Of a DNA stretch of 64,000 nucleotides, positions 15,783-24,368 are shown in pieces. The stretch is from Kitasatospora albolonga. Its GTDB lineage: Bacteria > Actinomycetota > Actinomycetes > Streptomycetales > Streptomycetaceae. Within the stretch, counting starts at the first letter, position 1. The number at the start of each line of letters is the position of its first letter. The notes beneath the pieces were generated by a model. It worked only from the letters and a program-made list of their open reading frames with translations, did no database searches and had not been told where the DNA came from. The translations under genes and the position numbers were made by a program. The DNA is taken from assembly GCA_002082585.1 (NCBI GenBank), contig CP020563.1:3528001-3592000 (forward strand). The letters are read 5' to 3'.

Positions 15783-16619
15783 ATGGCAAGTGCGGAGAAC
15801 AAGGAATCGGCCAGCCCGGCGGCGAAGATCGTGGCCAAAGTGACGCGCATGTTGCGCGTCCAGCGGGATTGGTCGCAGGACCGGCTGGGGGACGAACTCG
15901 GCTACTCGGCTGCTGCCGTCAGCGCGATGGAGACCTGCGCCCAGCCCGCCAGTGACGCGATGCTGGTGGCGCTGAAGCGGGTCCTGAGCGAGGGCAGTGA
16001 GGTCTTCGAGACGGCCCGGCTGTACATGCGGATGGAACGGCTGCCCGAGCAGTTCCAGGACTACTCGCTGCTGGAGCAGGCCGCGATCAGCCTCCAACTG
16101 TTCGCCAACAACGTCATCCATGGGCTCTTCCAGACGGAGGCGTACGCGCGGGCGCTCATCGGTGGCTCGTATCCGCCGCTCTCCGACGAGCGTGTGGAAG
16201 AGCTGGTCCAGCTGCGCATGGCGCGCAAGGCCCTCTTCGACCGCGACCCGCTCCCGATGATCGAGATCATCATCGACGAGGCCGTCCTGCGCCGCGTCAT
16301 CGGCAGTGAGGAGATCATGCGGGAGCAGCTGCTGTATCTCGTGGAGTGCGCCCGGCGGCGCAATGTGACGCTGCTGGTGCTGCCTCTGGATGCCGGGAAG
16401 TATGGGGAATACGCGGCTGATCGCGGAGAGATGGACTTGGTAGAGACCTCGGAGCATGAGCATCTCGTCTATCTGGAGCCACAGGACGAGAGCCTGCTGA
16501 TCAGTGACCCGGCAAAGGTGAGCGTCTACGCTCAGCGCTATGCGAAGATCCGGTCACAGGCCCTGGGTCCTCGCGAATCGCTGGACCTCATCATGCGGTT
16601 GGCAGGAGTGAAGGAATGA
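15783..16619 (+). CDS. XRE-type regulator with DUF5753 (Scr1/BldB-partner class)
   Basis: The 278-residue protein has an N-terminal helix-turn-helix (about 15-72, QRDWSQDRLGDELGYSAAAV) and a C-terminal DUF5753 domain (about 95-270, FANNVIHGLFQTEAYARAL). This architecture is the standard Streptomyces partner of DUF397 proteins. Its stop overlaps the DUF397 start by ATGA. Such pairs influence development and antibiotic production; the small partner generally modulates the HTH protein. The ribosome site is weak. Confidence 0.88.
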   Translation: MASAENKESASPAAKIVAKVTRMLRVQRDWSQDRLGDELGYSAAAVSAMETCAQPASDAMLVALKRVLSEGSEVFETARLYMRMERLPEQFQDYSLLEQAAISLQLFANNVIHGLFQTEAYARALIGGSYPPLSDERVEELVQLRMARKALFDRDPLPMIEIIIDEAVLRRVIGSEEIMREQLLYLVECARRRNVTLLVLPLDAGKYGEYAADRGEMDLVETSEHEHLVYLEPQDESLLISDPAKVSVYAQRYAKIRSQALGPRESLDLIMRLAGVKE

Positions 16620-16912
16620 GCAGCACCCTCCGGTGGTTCACATCGAGCTACAGCAGCGGCAGCGGCGGCAACTGCATCGAGGTCGCCTTCGACTGGCGTA
16701 CGTCCTCCTACAGCAGCGACAGCGGCGGCAACTGCGTCGAGGTGTCCGCCGCCTGGCACAAGTCCTCCCACAGCAACGCCAGCGGTGGTGAGTGCGTCGA
16801 GGTCGCCGCCTGCCCCCACTCCGTCCACGTCCGCGACTCCAAGGTCCAGGACGGGCCCGCCTTCGCCGTCGCCCCCGACGCCTGGTCCACGTTCGTCACC
16901 TGGGCGGAGTGA
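16616..16912 (+). CDS. DUF397 protein with triplicated N-terminal motif
   Basis: The 98-residue DUF397 protein is translationally coupled to the HTH regulator. The usual single motif (W-x-SSYS-GSGGNCIEVA) appears three times in tandem at about residues 4-22, 24-43 and 44-63: SSYSSGSGGNCIEVA, SSYSSDSGGNCVEV and SSHSNASGGECVEVA. The normal ending (VHVRDSKVQDGPAFAV...W) follows once. Most family members are about 60-75 residues with one unit. The 3' end overlaps the opposing NACHT gene by 17 bp. Confidence 0.88.
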   Translation: MSSTLRWFTSSYSSGSGGNCIEVAFDWRTSSYSSDSGGNCVEVSAAWHKSSHSNASGGECVEVAACPHSVHVRDSKVQDGPAFAVAPDAWSTFVTWAE

Positions 16913-19355
16913 CGTTCTCGCCCGCGTAGTACGACAGGATCAGCCACTCGTGAAGCTCCTGGTGGCGGAACTGGTACGCCGGTCCCGCCGCCCGCAGCAG
17001 CCCCGCCCCGTACGCCCACCTCACGAAGCGGCCCAGGCGGAACGGCAGTCGGCCGCGCAGGAAGAAGAGCGCTAGAAGGTAGCGGCGCGAGGCGGGCATG
17101 CCCAGCAGGGCGAGCGGGACGGTGAGGGCGATGCCCGTGACGACCAGCGAGGTCGGCGTGATGGTGAAGAGGTCGACGGCCGGTGGCTGGAGCGCCAGTG
17201 TCCAGCAGTTGAACGCGGCGATGAGCATCGCGTGCTGCGTGGCGCGCACCACCTCGCCGAGCATCCCGCCGCGAGGGCTGTGCTGCCGTGTCACCCAGGG
17301 GTCCGGTTCCGCACGGCTGTTCCGCTGGATGACGAACCAGGCGACGGCCGGGACGAGGGCGATCGCGCCGATGCCCAGCATCATGTCAGCGGCGCGTACG
17401 TCCTGCGGCCCGAGCACCACGCCGATCGCGCCGCCGATGAACACCGTCAGCGGGCCGGAGAGCAGCACCACGGTACGGCGGATGGGCGGCATCGACCCGA
17501 GAGCCCGCCAGGGCACCAGCAGGGCGAAGGAGACCGTGCCCGCCGCCCCGGCCGCGACCGACCTGACCAGGTCGGAGGCGCCCAGCGCGGACGCGGACGC
17601 GTGGGCCAGGACGATCAGGCCGGGTGCCGCGAGCAGGCGCAGCAGCGCCGAGCCGAGCAGGGCGAGCAGCTGACGGCCTCTGCGCCCGCGCCACGGGCCC
17701 CTCACGTCCAGGCGTAGGGGCGTCTGCGGCTCCTGGCAGTACGACACCCAGGCCACCAGCATGCCGACCGGCACGGCCCAGAGCGCCGGGTGCCCGTACC
17801 AGGCAGACCCCGTGGACGGCCACCCGCGCAGCGCGACCAGGACGGCGAAAACGCCGGTCAGCGCGGCGGAACCGCCGATCAGCGCGTCCAGCGCGCGGAT
17901 GCGGCGCGGCCCGGCCATGGACCAGAGCCGGGCGGGGGTGAGGTCGCCGAGGACATGGTCGTCCGATCGCAGCAGCCGCTCGAACTCTCCCATCCTCCGC
18001 CGCCGCGCGGTGTCCAGCTCCGCCAGCCGCGCTTCCGCCCAGTCGACGGTCTCCCGCAGCCGTACGGGATCGATGCCGGGGGCGTCGGGTGCCGCGAGGA
18101 GCTGCCGGGCCCGCTCCCCGGTCTCGGCGATGTCCGCCCTGACCGCGTAGAACGAGGCGATGTGGCGCCGGAGCCCCTGCACGGCCGTGGCGTCCTCGTC
18201 CGACTCCGGACCGTTCAGGCCGACGTGCCAGGCGAGTTCGCTCAGCCAGCGGCGTACGTCCTCCTCCGCGTACGCCCGCTCGTCCTCCTCCGCGAAGTGC
18301 AGGCGGACCGTGGCCGGGATGTAGCGGGACAGCAGGTGCTCGTACAGGTCTCCGGCGGCCGCCCGCTCCACCAGCCCGGCCGGGTCGCGCGCGTAGGCCG
18401 TCACGGCGAGGGTGAGGCGCCAGGGGGAGGAGAGGCTGTGGGCGAGCGGACCGTCGGGGGCGGTCCGGAGCTCGGTCAGGACCGGTTCCCAGCGCTCCGC
18501 GTTGGGCCGGACCCGGGGGTGGTCGGCCAGGAAGGAGACGGCCTGGGCGCCGGTGAGGGGTTCGACGGCGAGGTGGTGGGCGTTGGCGAGGGGGTGTTCC
18601 TCGCGGAGGCGCTCGTACGGTTCGGCACGGCAGGTGAGGATCACCGGGCGCTGGTCCATGTTCCGGCGGTCCGAGCTGAGTTGGTCGAGCAGGGCCGCCG
18701 CGAGGGTGCCGGCCATCTCGTCCACGCCGTCGATGACGGGCATCACGTGGTGCCCCGTGACGAGTGCGCGCGTCTCCGCCGCGCTCAGCGCGTACAGGCG
18801 GGATATCTGCTCGGCGAACCACTCCTCGAACGGGCGCCCCGGCTCCCAGGCCGTGGCGGGGACGCGGACGGGGACCGGTGTGCCCGGCTCGCGCGGTTCG
18901 AGCAGCGCCAGCACCAGACGGGTCGCCAGCATGGTCTTTCCGGCACCCGCTTCGCCGGTGATCACGACGCGGCGGGGACGCAGCGTACGGACGTGGTCGA
19001 CGGCCCCGGCGCGCGGACGCGGGTCGCCCGGGGTCCGGAAGCGCGTGTCGATGCCCGGGGTGCCGTCCCCGAGGAGCCGCGCCAACGCCGCCCGTTCCTC
19101 GGCCCGTACGAGACCGGCCAGCCGGTTCGCGCTCGCCTCCGCCTCCGGGCGGCGCTTGAGGATCGCCACGGCGGCCAGCCACGCGGCGAGCGCGGCCAGC
19201 GGTACGGCCACGACCCCGGCCGTGTCGCCCGGCTCCAGCCCGCCCCCGACCAGGGTCCGTACCGTCCAGAGCAGGCCGCCCACCGTGACCAGGGCCAGCA
19301 GGGGGGTCAGGAATCGCAGCACGCTGTGGATGCGCTGTTCCCGTTTGGCTTCCAT
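16896..19355 (-). CDS. Membrane NACHT-domain STAND NTPase
   Basis: The 819-residue protein begins with two N-terminal membrane helices (about 12-33 and 46-67). The NACHT NTPase follows: Walker A GEAGAGKT (134-141) and Walker B VMPVIDGVDE (204-213). A helical region leads into about 8 C-terminal membrane segments (about 490-760) and the end motif YQFRHQELHEWL, typical of actinobacterial NACHT proteins. NACHT proteins act in signalling and, in some families, antiphage defence. This one has no recognisable sensor repeat or effector enzyme. It converges on the HTH/DUF397 pair. Confidence 0.85.
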   Translation of the reverse strand: MEAKREQRIHSVLRFLTPLLALVTVGGLLWTVRTLVGGGLEPGDTAGVVAVPLAALAAWLAAVAILKRRPEAEASANRLAGLVRAEERAALARLLGDGTPGIDTRFRTPGDPRPRAGAVDHVRTLRPRRVVITGEAGAGKTMLATRLVLALLEPREPGTPVPVRVPATAWEPGRPFEEWFAEQISRLYALSAAETRALVTGHHVMPVIDGVDEMAGTLAAALLDQLSSDRRNMDQRPVILTCRAEPYERLREEHPLANAHHLAVEPLTGAQAVSFLADHPRVRPNAERWEPVLTELRTAPDGPLAHSLSSPWRLTLAVTAYARDPAGLVERAAAGDLYEHLLSRYIPATVRLHFAEEDERAYAEEDVRRWLSELAWHVGLNGPESDEDATAVQGLRRHIASFYAVRADIAETGERARQLLAAPDAPGIDPVRLRETVDWAEARLAELDTARRRRMGEFERLLRSDDHVLGDLTPARLWSMAGPRRIRALDALIGGSAALTGVFAVLVALRGWPSTGSAWYGHPALWAVPVGMLVAWVSYCQEPQTPLRLDVRGPWRGRRGRQLLALLGSALLRLLAAPGLIVLAHASASALGASDLVRSVAAGAAGTVSFALLVPWRALGSMPPIRRTVVLLSGPLTVFIGGAIGVVLGPQDVRAADMMLGIGAIALVPAVAWFVIQRNSRAEPDPWVTRQHSPRGGMLGEVVRATQHAMLIAAFNCWTLALQPPAVDLFTITPTSLVVTGIALTVPLALLGMPASRRYLLALFFLRGRLPFRLGRFVRWAYGAGLLRAAGPAYQFRHQELHEWLILSYYAGENVTPPR

Positions 19356-19450
19356 GGAGCCGATCTTCCCCGAACATCCGTGCTGGAAGCGGCGGTTCGG
19401 GGAAGGCTCCGGCCTCCCGGCCAGGCGGTCCGCTCGGGCATAGTGGGGGC

Positions 19451-19876
19451 ATGCCTGAGCGATCCGTACCCGTCCTCGTCTACGACGGCGACTGCGCCTT
19501 CTGCACGAGCTCGGTGAACTTCCTGACGCGGTACGTGCGTCCGCGATGCACCGTCACCCCGTGGCAGTTCGCCGACCTGGACGCCCTCGGCACCACCCGG
19601 GAGCGGGCCGGGCACGAGGTGCTGTGGATCTCGCCGCTCGGGGCGGTGCACGGGGGTGCGCAGGCGGTCGCCAAGCTCCTGCTGAGCGCCGGTGGGGGCT
19701 GGGCGTGGCTCGGCGGCCTGCTCACCCTGCCTCCGGTGCGGTGGATCGCCCACGGCGTCTACCGGGCCGTCGCCGCCAACCGCACCCGGCTGCCGGGCGG
19801 TTCCCCGGCCTGCGCGCTGCCGACGGACCGCAGGCCGGGGCCGGGACCGGGGCCGGGCGTACGGTCGGCTCCCTAG
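19451..19876 (+). CDS. DCC-family (DUF393) thiol-disulfide-like protein
   Basis: The 141-residue protein opens with LVYDGDCAFCTSSVNFL, containing the DxDCxxC signature that names the DUF393/DCC family, a thioredoxin-like group. The central GGAQAVAKLLLSAGGGW and LPPVRWIAHGVYRAVAANR segments are also typical. The C-terminus is a Pro/Gly-rich tail. It is divergent from the NACHT gene across 95 nt. Its redox partner is unknown. Confidence 0.85.
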   Translation: MPERSVPVLVYDGDCAFCTSSVNFLTRYVRPRCTVTPWQFADLDALGTTRERAGHEVLWISPLGAVHGGAQAVAKLLLSAGGGWAWLGGLLTLPPVRWIAHGVYRAVAANRTRLPGGSPACALPTDRRPGPGPGPGVRSAP

Positions 19877-19949
19877 GCGCGGGCCGGAGCCGTTCCAGGG
19901 CGCGAAAAAGTGGGCTCCGCTGTCGGCGGCATGCCTTACTCTGCGGTAC

Positions 19950-19995
19950 GGGCCGCGCCCCTTTCGCTTCTCTCATCTCGGGTGACGCGCGGCCC
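19950..19995 (+). terminator. Hairpin after the DCC gene
   Basis: GGGCCGCG (19950-19957) pairs with CGCGGCCC (19988-19995). It lies between the DCC stop and the start of the exported propeller gene, so it could be a terminator or a 5' leader stem. Confidence 0.4.
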
Positions 19996-20022
19996 CTTCA
20001 TATCGTGGGGGTATCAGTAACT

Positions 20023-22023
20023 GTGCGTACGCGCAGAATTTCGACCGCGACGGCGTTCGCGGTCCTCTTCAGTTCCGTGGTGCTGGTCGGCGGGGCGGCG
20101 AGCCCGGCCGCCGCCGACAGCAGCAGAATCCTTCCTGCCGCCTCCGTGGGCGACATCGTCACCGACGGTCTGCACCAGCGGGTGTTCGTCAGCGACCCGG
20201 CGTCCGGCAAGGTCGTCGCCACCGACTACTCCGGCAAGGTCGTCGCCACGTTCGCCGCGCTGCCGGGCGTGCGGGGTCTTGAGCTCTCGCCCGACTCCAC
20301 CACCCTGTACGCGGCCGTCCCCGGCGCCGACGCCATCGTCGCGATCGACACCGCCACGCTGAAGGAGTTCGCCCGGTACGACATCGGCGCGGACACCCGG
20401 CCGACGCACCCGGCCCTCGCGGGCGGCAAGCTCTGGTTCGGGTACGGCGGCGACGGCGGGGGCGGGGGCAACATCGGTTCGCTGGACCTGTCGGGCGAGG
20501 AGCCCGTGGTCACGCTGGACCAGGCACCGGACCCGAACCGCCTCTGGAACTCCGCTCCGCTGCTGGCCTCGACGCCGGGCGCGCCGACGACGCTGGCCGC
20601 CGGGACGCAGGACCAGAGCTCCTCCCGTATCGCCGTGTACGACGTCGCCTCGGGGACGGCCGCACAGACCGCGCTCCAGTCGACCGGTTCGAGCTACCTC
20701 CAGGATCTCGCGCTCACCCCGGACGGTCAGCAGATCGTCGTGGCGAGCAGCAGCCCGTACCACCACCAGGTGTTCCGGACCTCGGACCTCGCCGCCGGGA
20801 AGAGCTACCCGAGCACCGCCTACCCCAACGCCGTCGAGATCGCGCCGAACGGGACGGTCGCGGCGGGCGTCGACGGCTGGTACGACCCGGACGTGTACAT
20901 CTTCCCGAAGGGCGCCGCCAAGGCGGTACGCACGTACGACTTCCCCAACACGGGCATGCACAGCGGCTCCGACACCCTGGTGCCTGCGGCCCTGTCCTGG
21001 GCGCCCGACGGGAGCCGGCTCTTCGCCGTCACGGTGAACAGCCAGAACGTCCGCTCGCTGCGGGTGCTCACCAACACCAACAAGTCCGTCACCTCGCTGA
21101 AGGTCAACGCCCCGGCCAAGGCCCCCCGCGCCAAGAAGCTGACCGCCAGCGGGAAGGTCACGGCCACCGTGGCGTTCCCGGCCGGTTCCAAGGTCACGGT
21201 GGTGCGGACGGACATCGAGTCGCCGAAGGGCAAGTCGCTCGGTACGAAGCCGCTGAACGCCAACGGCACGTTCTCCTTCACCGACACCCCGCCCGCCGGT
21301 GGCAAGGTGACGTACCGGGCCACCTACGCGGCTGGCGCCACGCACACCGCGTCGACCGGGGCCGACGCGGTCACCGTCTCGCGCGCAGCGACCTCGCTGA
21401 AGCTGGACCGGAACAAGTCGCTCCACGCGTACAACAAGAACGTCACCTTCACCGCGACCCTCGGCAAGACGCACAAGAACCGCGTCGTCGAGCTGTGGGC
21501 CGACCCCTTCGGCGCCGACAAGCCGAAGAAGCTGGTCAAGAAGGGCAAGGTCAACTCCAAGGGCAAGCTGTCCGTCAAGGTCAACCTGAAGCGCGACACG
21601 ACGGTGACCGCCGTGTTCGCGGGTGACGGCCGGTACGCGCCGAAGACGGTGAAGTCGACCGCGTACGCCAAGGTCAAGGTCTCGCTGAAGCTGTCGAAGC
21701 ACTACAGGACGGCGAAGATCGGGAAGACCTCGTACGCGTACTACAACAAGAAGAAGAACCCCGACTTCACCACGACGATGACCTACTACAAGGGTCGCGC
21801 CCAGCGGCTGAGCCTTCAGCTCAACTACCAGGGCAAGTGGTACGACACGGGTCAGGCGTACTTCCCGCTCGGCGCCAAGGGCAAGTCGGTCGTGATGCTC
21901 GAAGGCCCCCACGACGTCGGCTACAAGATGCGCGTGCGTGCCTCGTACATCAACAATTCCTCCGGCGACAGCGTCAACTCCACGACGCACACCGGCTGGA
22001 AGTACTTCATCTTCACGAAGTAG
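20023..22023 (+). CDS. Exported beta-propeller protein with Ig-like repeats
   Basis: The probable start GTG 20023 (alternative GTG 20005) gives 666 residues. A signal peptide (RTRRISTATAFAVLFSSVVL ending AAA) is followed by a YVTN/lactonase-like propeller (about 45-360), with repeats such as VGDIVTDGLHQRVFVSD and GLELSPDSTTLYAAVPG. A Lys-rich C-terminal half has two Ig-like/Big3-type domains (about 360-560) and a final domain rich in Tyr/Lys. There is no sorting signal or membrane anchor, so it is probably secreted to the surface or medium. Function unknown. Confidence 0.8.
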   Translation: MRTRRISTATAFAVLFSSVVLVGGAASPAAADSSRILPAASVGDIVTDGLHQRVFVSDPASGKVVATDYSGKVVATFAALPGVRGLELSPDSTTLYAAVPGADAIVAIDTATLKEFARYDIGADTRPTHPALAGGKLWFGYGGDGGGGGNIGSLDLSGEEPVVTLDQAPDPNRLWNSAPLLASTPGAPTTLAAGTQDQSSSRIAVYDVASGTAAQTALQSTGSSYLQDLALTPDGQQIVVASSSPYHHQVFRTSDLAAGKSYPSTAYPNAVEIAPNGTVAAGVDGWYDPDVYIFPKGAAKAVRTYDFPNTGMHSGSDTLVPAALSWAPDGSRLFAVTVNSQNVRSLRVLTNTNKSVTSLKVNAPAKAPRAKKLTASGKVTATVAFPAGSKVTVVRTDIESPKGKSLGTKPLNANGTFSFTDTPPAGGKVTYRATYAAGATHTASTGADAVTVSRAATSLKLDRNKSLHAYNKNVTFTATLGKTHKNRVVELWADPFGADKPKKLVKKGKVNSKGKLSVKVNLKRDTTVTAVFAGDGRYAPKTVKSTAYAKVKVSLKLSKHYRTAKIGKTSYAYYNKKKNPDFTTTMTYYKGRAQRLSLQLNYQGKWYDTGQAYFPLGAKGKSVVMLEGPHDVGYKMRVRASYINNSSGDSVNSTTHTGWKYFIFTK

Positions 22024-22048
22024 GCCGTCGGGCCACCGCAACTGATCG

Positions 22049-22092
22049 ACAGGGTGGTGCGGGACCTCCTTCAAGGTTCCGCACCGCCCTGT
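22049..22092 (+). terminator. Bidirectional hairpin terminator
   Basis: ACAGGGTGGTGCGGGACC (22049-22066) pairs, with two mismatches, with GGTTCCGCACCGCCCTGT (22075-22092) around an 8-nt loop. It lies between the convergent propeller and VanZ genes. Confidence 0.75.
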
Positions 22093-22151
22093 ATGTTCAC
22101 GCGATCCACAGCGCCTTCATCTTGTTCACACGTTCACTGCGCCGTCTTCGA

Positions 22152-23066
22152 TCAGCCCATGAACACGGAGCATTCCCTGCCGAAGCCGCGGTGGACGGCG
22201 ACGTCCCCCGGAGCCCACTCGACGAAGACGCAGCGGGGCAGGCCGAGGAACGACGCCGGATAGCGCACCCGGACGCCGTCCTCCCGATGGCGTATTCCGT
22301 CCGCGAGTACCGAGACGGCGTCGAACACCTCTTCATGAAGGCTGTCGTCCGCCTCCCAGGCCGCATACGTCTCCAGACCGGTCCCGGCGAACCGGCTGTG
22401 CAGTTCCCGCTCCAGTGACGCCTGACGCTGCTCCGCGCCGAGGAACACCCCGGCCACGGCGGCCGCGACGAGAACGGCCGCGCCCCCCAGGGTGAGCACC
22501 GTCTGCCTTCGGGAGTGCCTGAGCGCCCCGTCCGCCCGCCTGCGGAGCCACCATACGAAACTCCCCGCGAGAACACCGAGCGCGCCGCCCGCGCTGTTCG
22601 CGATGAGGTCGGCCACGTCATTGGCCCCGAGCCCGGTCACCGCCTGAAGGCACTCGACCAGGAACGACAGGCCCGCCATGGCTACCAGCACGCGCGGTGG
22701 CCTGCCGGTCAGCAGGGTCCAGAAGAAGGCAGCCGGAACGAACAGAGCCACGTTCAGCAGCACTTCGGTGCTCGAGAACGGGTCGTACGAGATCCGCTGC
22801 CAGCCGTTGGCCGACCAGTGGAGCAGTTGCCGAGGGGCGAAGCCCGGGCTTCCGTCACGGAAGAGTGCCACGGACAGGATCAGACCGACGGAAGCGAACG
22901 CGGCGAAGACCAGGCCACCGTGCCGACCGTGCCACCGGTGACCGGCTCCTCGGCGACGTACCGCCCACGCCACCCCGGCCGAGGCCAGGGTCAGGACGAG
23001 CAGCGGCAGGACCACACCCTCGGCGGACAGCGACCAGACGGTATGAACCACGTCAGGAAGACTCAT
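22152..23066 (-). CDS. VanZ-like family membrane protein
   Basis: The 304-residue protein has N-terminal helices (about 15-35 and 48-66). The VanZ-like core follows: STEVLLNVALFVPAAFFWTL, LSFLVECLQAVTGLGANDVA and DLIANSAGGALGVLAG. A further helix (about 190-210) leads into a soluble C-terminal domain of about 90 residues. VanZ-like proteins have been tied to glycopeptide or lipid-level effects, but this function is not established. The start overlaps the preceding lipoprotein gene by 4 nt, so they are coupled. Confidence 0.85.
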   Translation of the reverse strand: MSLPDVVHTVWSLSAEGVVLPLLVLTLASAGVAWAVRRRGAGHRWHGRHGGLVFAAFASVGLILSVALFRDGSPGFAPRQLLHWSANGWQRISYDPFSSTEVLLNVALFVPAAFFWTLLTGRPPRVLVAMAGLSFLVECLQAVTGLGANDVADLIANSAGGALGVLAGSFVWWLRRRADGALRHSRRQTVLTLGGAAVLVAAAVAGVFLGAEQRQASLERELHSRFAGTGLETYAAWEADDSLHEEVFDAVSVLADGIRHREDGVRVRYPASFLGLPRCVFVEWAPGDVAVHRGFGRECSVFMG

Positions 23067-23569
23067 CGGTCCGTCACGTCTCTGTCAGCGTCCGTGTCGC
23101 CGCAGTTGTCGACCACGTATTCCGCCAGATCATCCAGCTGGCCACGTGCCGCTTCCTCGGATATTCCAGTGAAGAGAATATGGCCGTTTTCGTCCATGGT
23201 GTCCCATACGCTGAGGTCCGGGAACCTGTCGAGCTGGACGAGCGCGTCCTCTGCGGCGTCCTCGTCCGTCAGGGCGAGCTCAGCCCACGAGCAATACCAT
23301 CGGAACTGTGCGGTTTGCTCGCCCACTCCCCGTTCGAACTTCATGGGCCCCTCGGGGCCGGGGGGTTCAGCGATCAGCTGCTGAGGGCGAGGGTGCCAGA
23401 CATCCCCGGGAGCAAGCTTCAAGCGCCCGGTCTCCGCAACGTACTCCGCCAGAATCCCTTCCTCATCCAGCAGAACTGGGTGACCCGCCTCAATGCCGTC
23501 AGGGCTACAGGCAGTCAATGATCCCGCCAGAATGAACACAAGGAGTGCCCGTCCTGCCCAGGAAACCAT
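23063..23569 (-). CDS. Putative lipoprotein
   Basis: Start ATG 23569 with GGAAAGG upstream; the product is 168 residues. The N-terminus (VSWAGRALLVFILAGSLTAC) ends in a lipobox LTAC, giving a lipid-anchored extracytoplasmic protein. The rest is acidic, with Cys residues in RWYCSW and DNCGD. I do not recognise the family. It is translationally coupled to the VanZ-like gene. Confidence 0.78.
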   Translation of the reverse strand: MVSWAGRALLVFILAGSLTACSPDGIEAGHPVLLDEEGILAEYVAETGRLKLAPGDVWHPRPQQLIAEPPGPEGPMKFERGVGEQTAQFRWYCSWAELALTDEDAAEDALVQLDRFPDLSVWDTMDENGHILFTGISEEAARGQLDDLAEYVVDNCGDTDADRDVTDR

Positions 23570-23647
23570 AATGGCGCCTTTCCGGCGGTCGATCGTTGTG
23601 CGCACACGCATTACACACAACGATCGACACTGTCATTTCTGCTGCCG

Positions 23648-24073
23648 TCAGTAGTCCAGGCTGCCCGAGAAATCCGTGCTCGGCCTCTCGCCATTCTTCC
23701 GCTCGTTCACGCAGGTGAACTGCAGTCGGAAGGCGGTGCTCTTCTTGGTGTACTTACCCATGTTCTGCCACTTGTCGAGCGGGGGGTAGTAGCGAGCCGC
23801 CGAGGTGCCCCCCGTGTTCACGTTCTTCGTCCGCATCTTGGCCTCAAGCTTGCCCGTGTCGGACAGCTTCACCCGCACCTGCTTGTTCGCGACGCTGGTG
23901 TACCTGGTGTTGTTGGACGTGTACCAGGAGCACGGCCCCCAGGCAGTCGCCCCGGAAAGCGGGGCCTGTGCCGCCTGGGCCACCGGCATGGAGCCGAACA
24001 GAATCGCACCAGTGAGTGCCACGGTCACGGCACCTGCCAGCCTGGGCTTCGCTACGATGCGCTTGGTTCTCAC
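23648..24073 (-). CDS. Small exported protein
   Basis: GTG at 24073 follows AAGGAGAA and gives 141 residues. A signal peptide (KPRLAGAVTVALTGAILFGS ending AQA) is followed by a basic mature domain of about 100 residues, with two Cys (WGPCSWY and FTCVNERK) that may form a disulfide. The sequence pattern resembles small secreted Streptomyces proteins of unknown role. No enzyme motif is seen. The 295 nt upstream to the PucR stop contain an A+T-rich promoter region and no further gene. Confidence 0.75.
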   Translation of the reverse strand: MRTKRIVAKPRLAGAVTVALTGAILFGSMPVAQAAQAPLSGATAWGPCSWYTSNNTRYTSVANKQVRVKLSDTGKLEAKMRTKNVNTGGTSAARYYPPLDKWQNMGKYTKKSTAFRLQFTCVNERKNGERPSTDFSGSLDY

Positions 24074-24368
24074 AATGTTCTCCTTCGCTGTGGACAGTGA
24101 GGCCACCGCCCCGTGGCGTAGCACCGCCACGGGGCACCTCGTACTGATCGACCGACATGGGAAAGCACAGCAGAAGGAAAGGTCGACCCACAAAGGAGGG
24201 TGAAAAAGGACATGAAAAGTCCCGCTCTCCCGACAACTCCCCCGCGCCCCGCTTCCCCCATTTATGCGCCAGTCAGGTCGCGCGAAGGAAATTTAGTTGA
24301 TCATGGGGCTGGAATGCAAGATCCGGCCAAGTATCCACAGGGATCGGCCTTCTCGGAGGAATCCGTCG

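Noticed and set aside
20005..20022. Earlier GTG start for the exported propeller protein
   Set aside because: The signal peptide begins naturally at GTG 20023; the earlier start remains possible but is not better supported.
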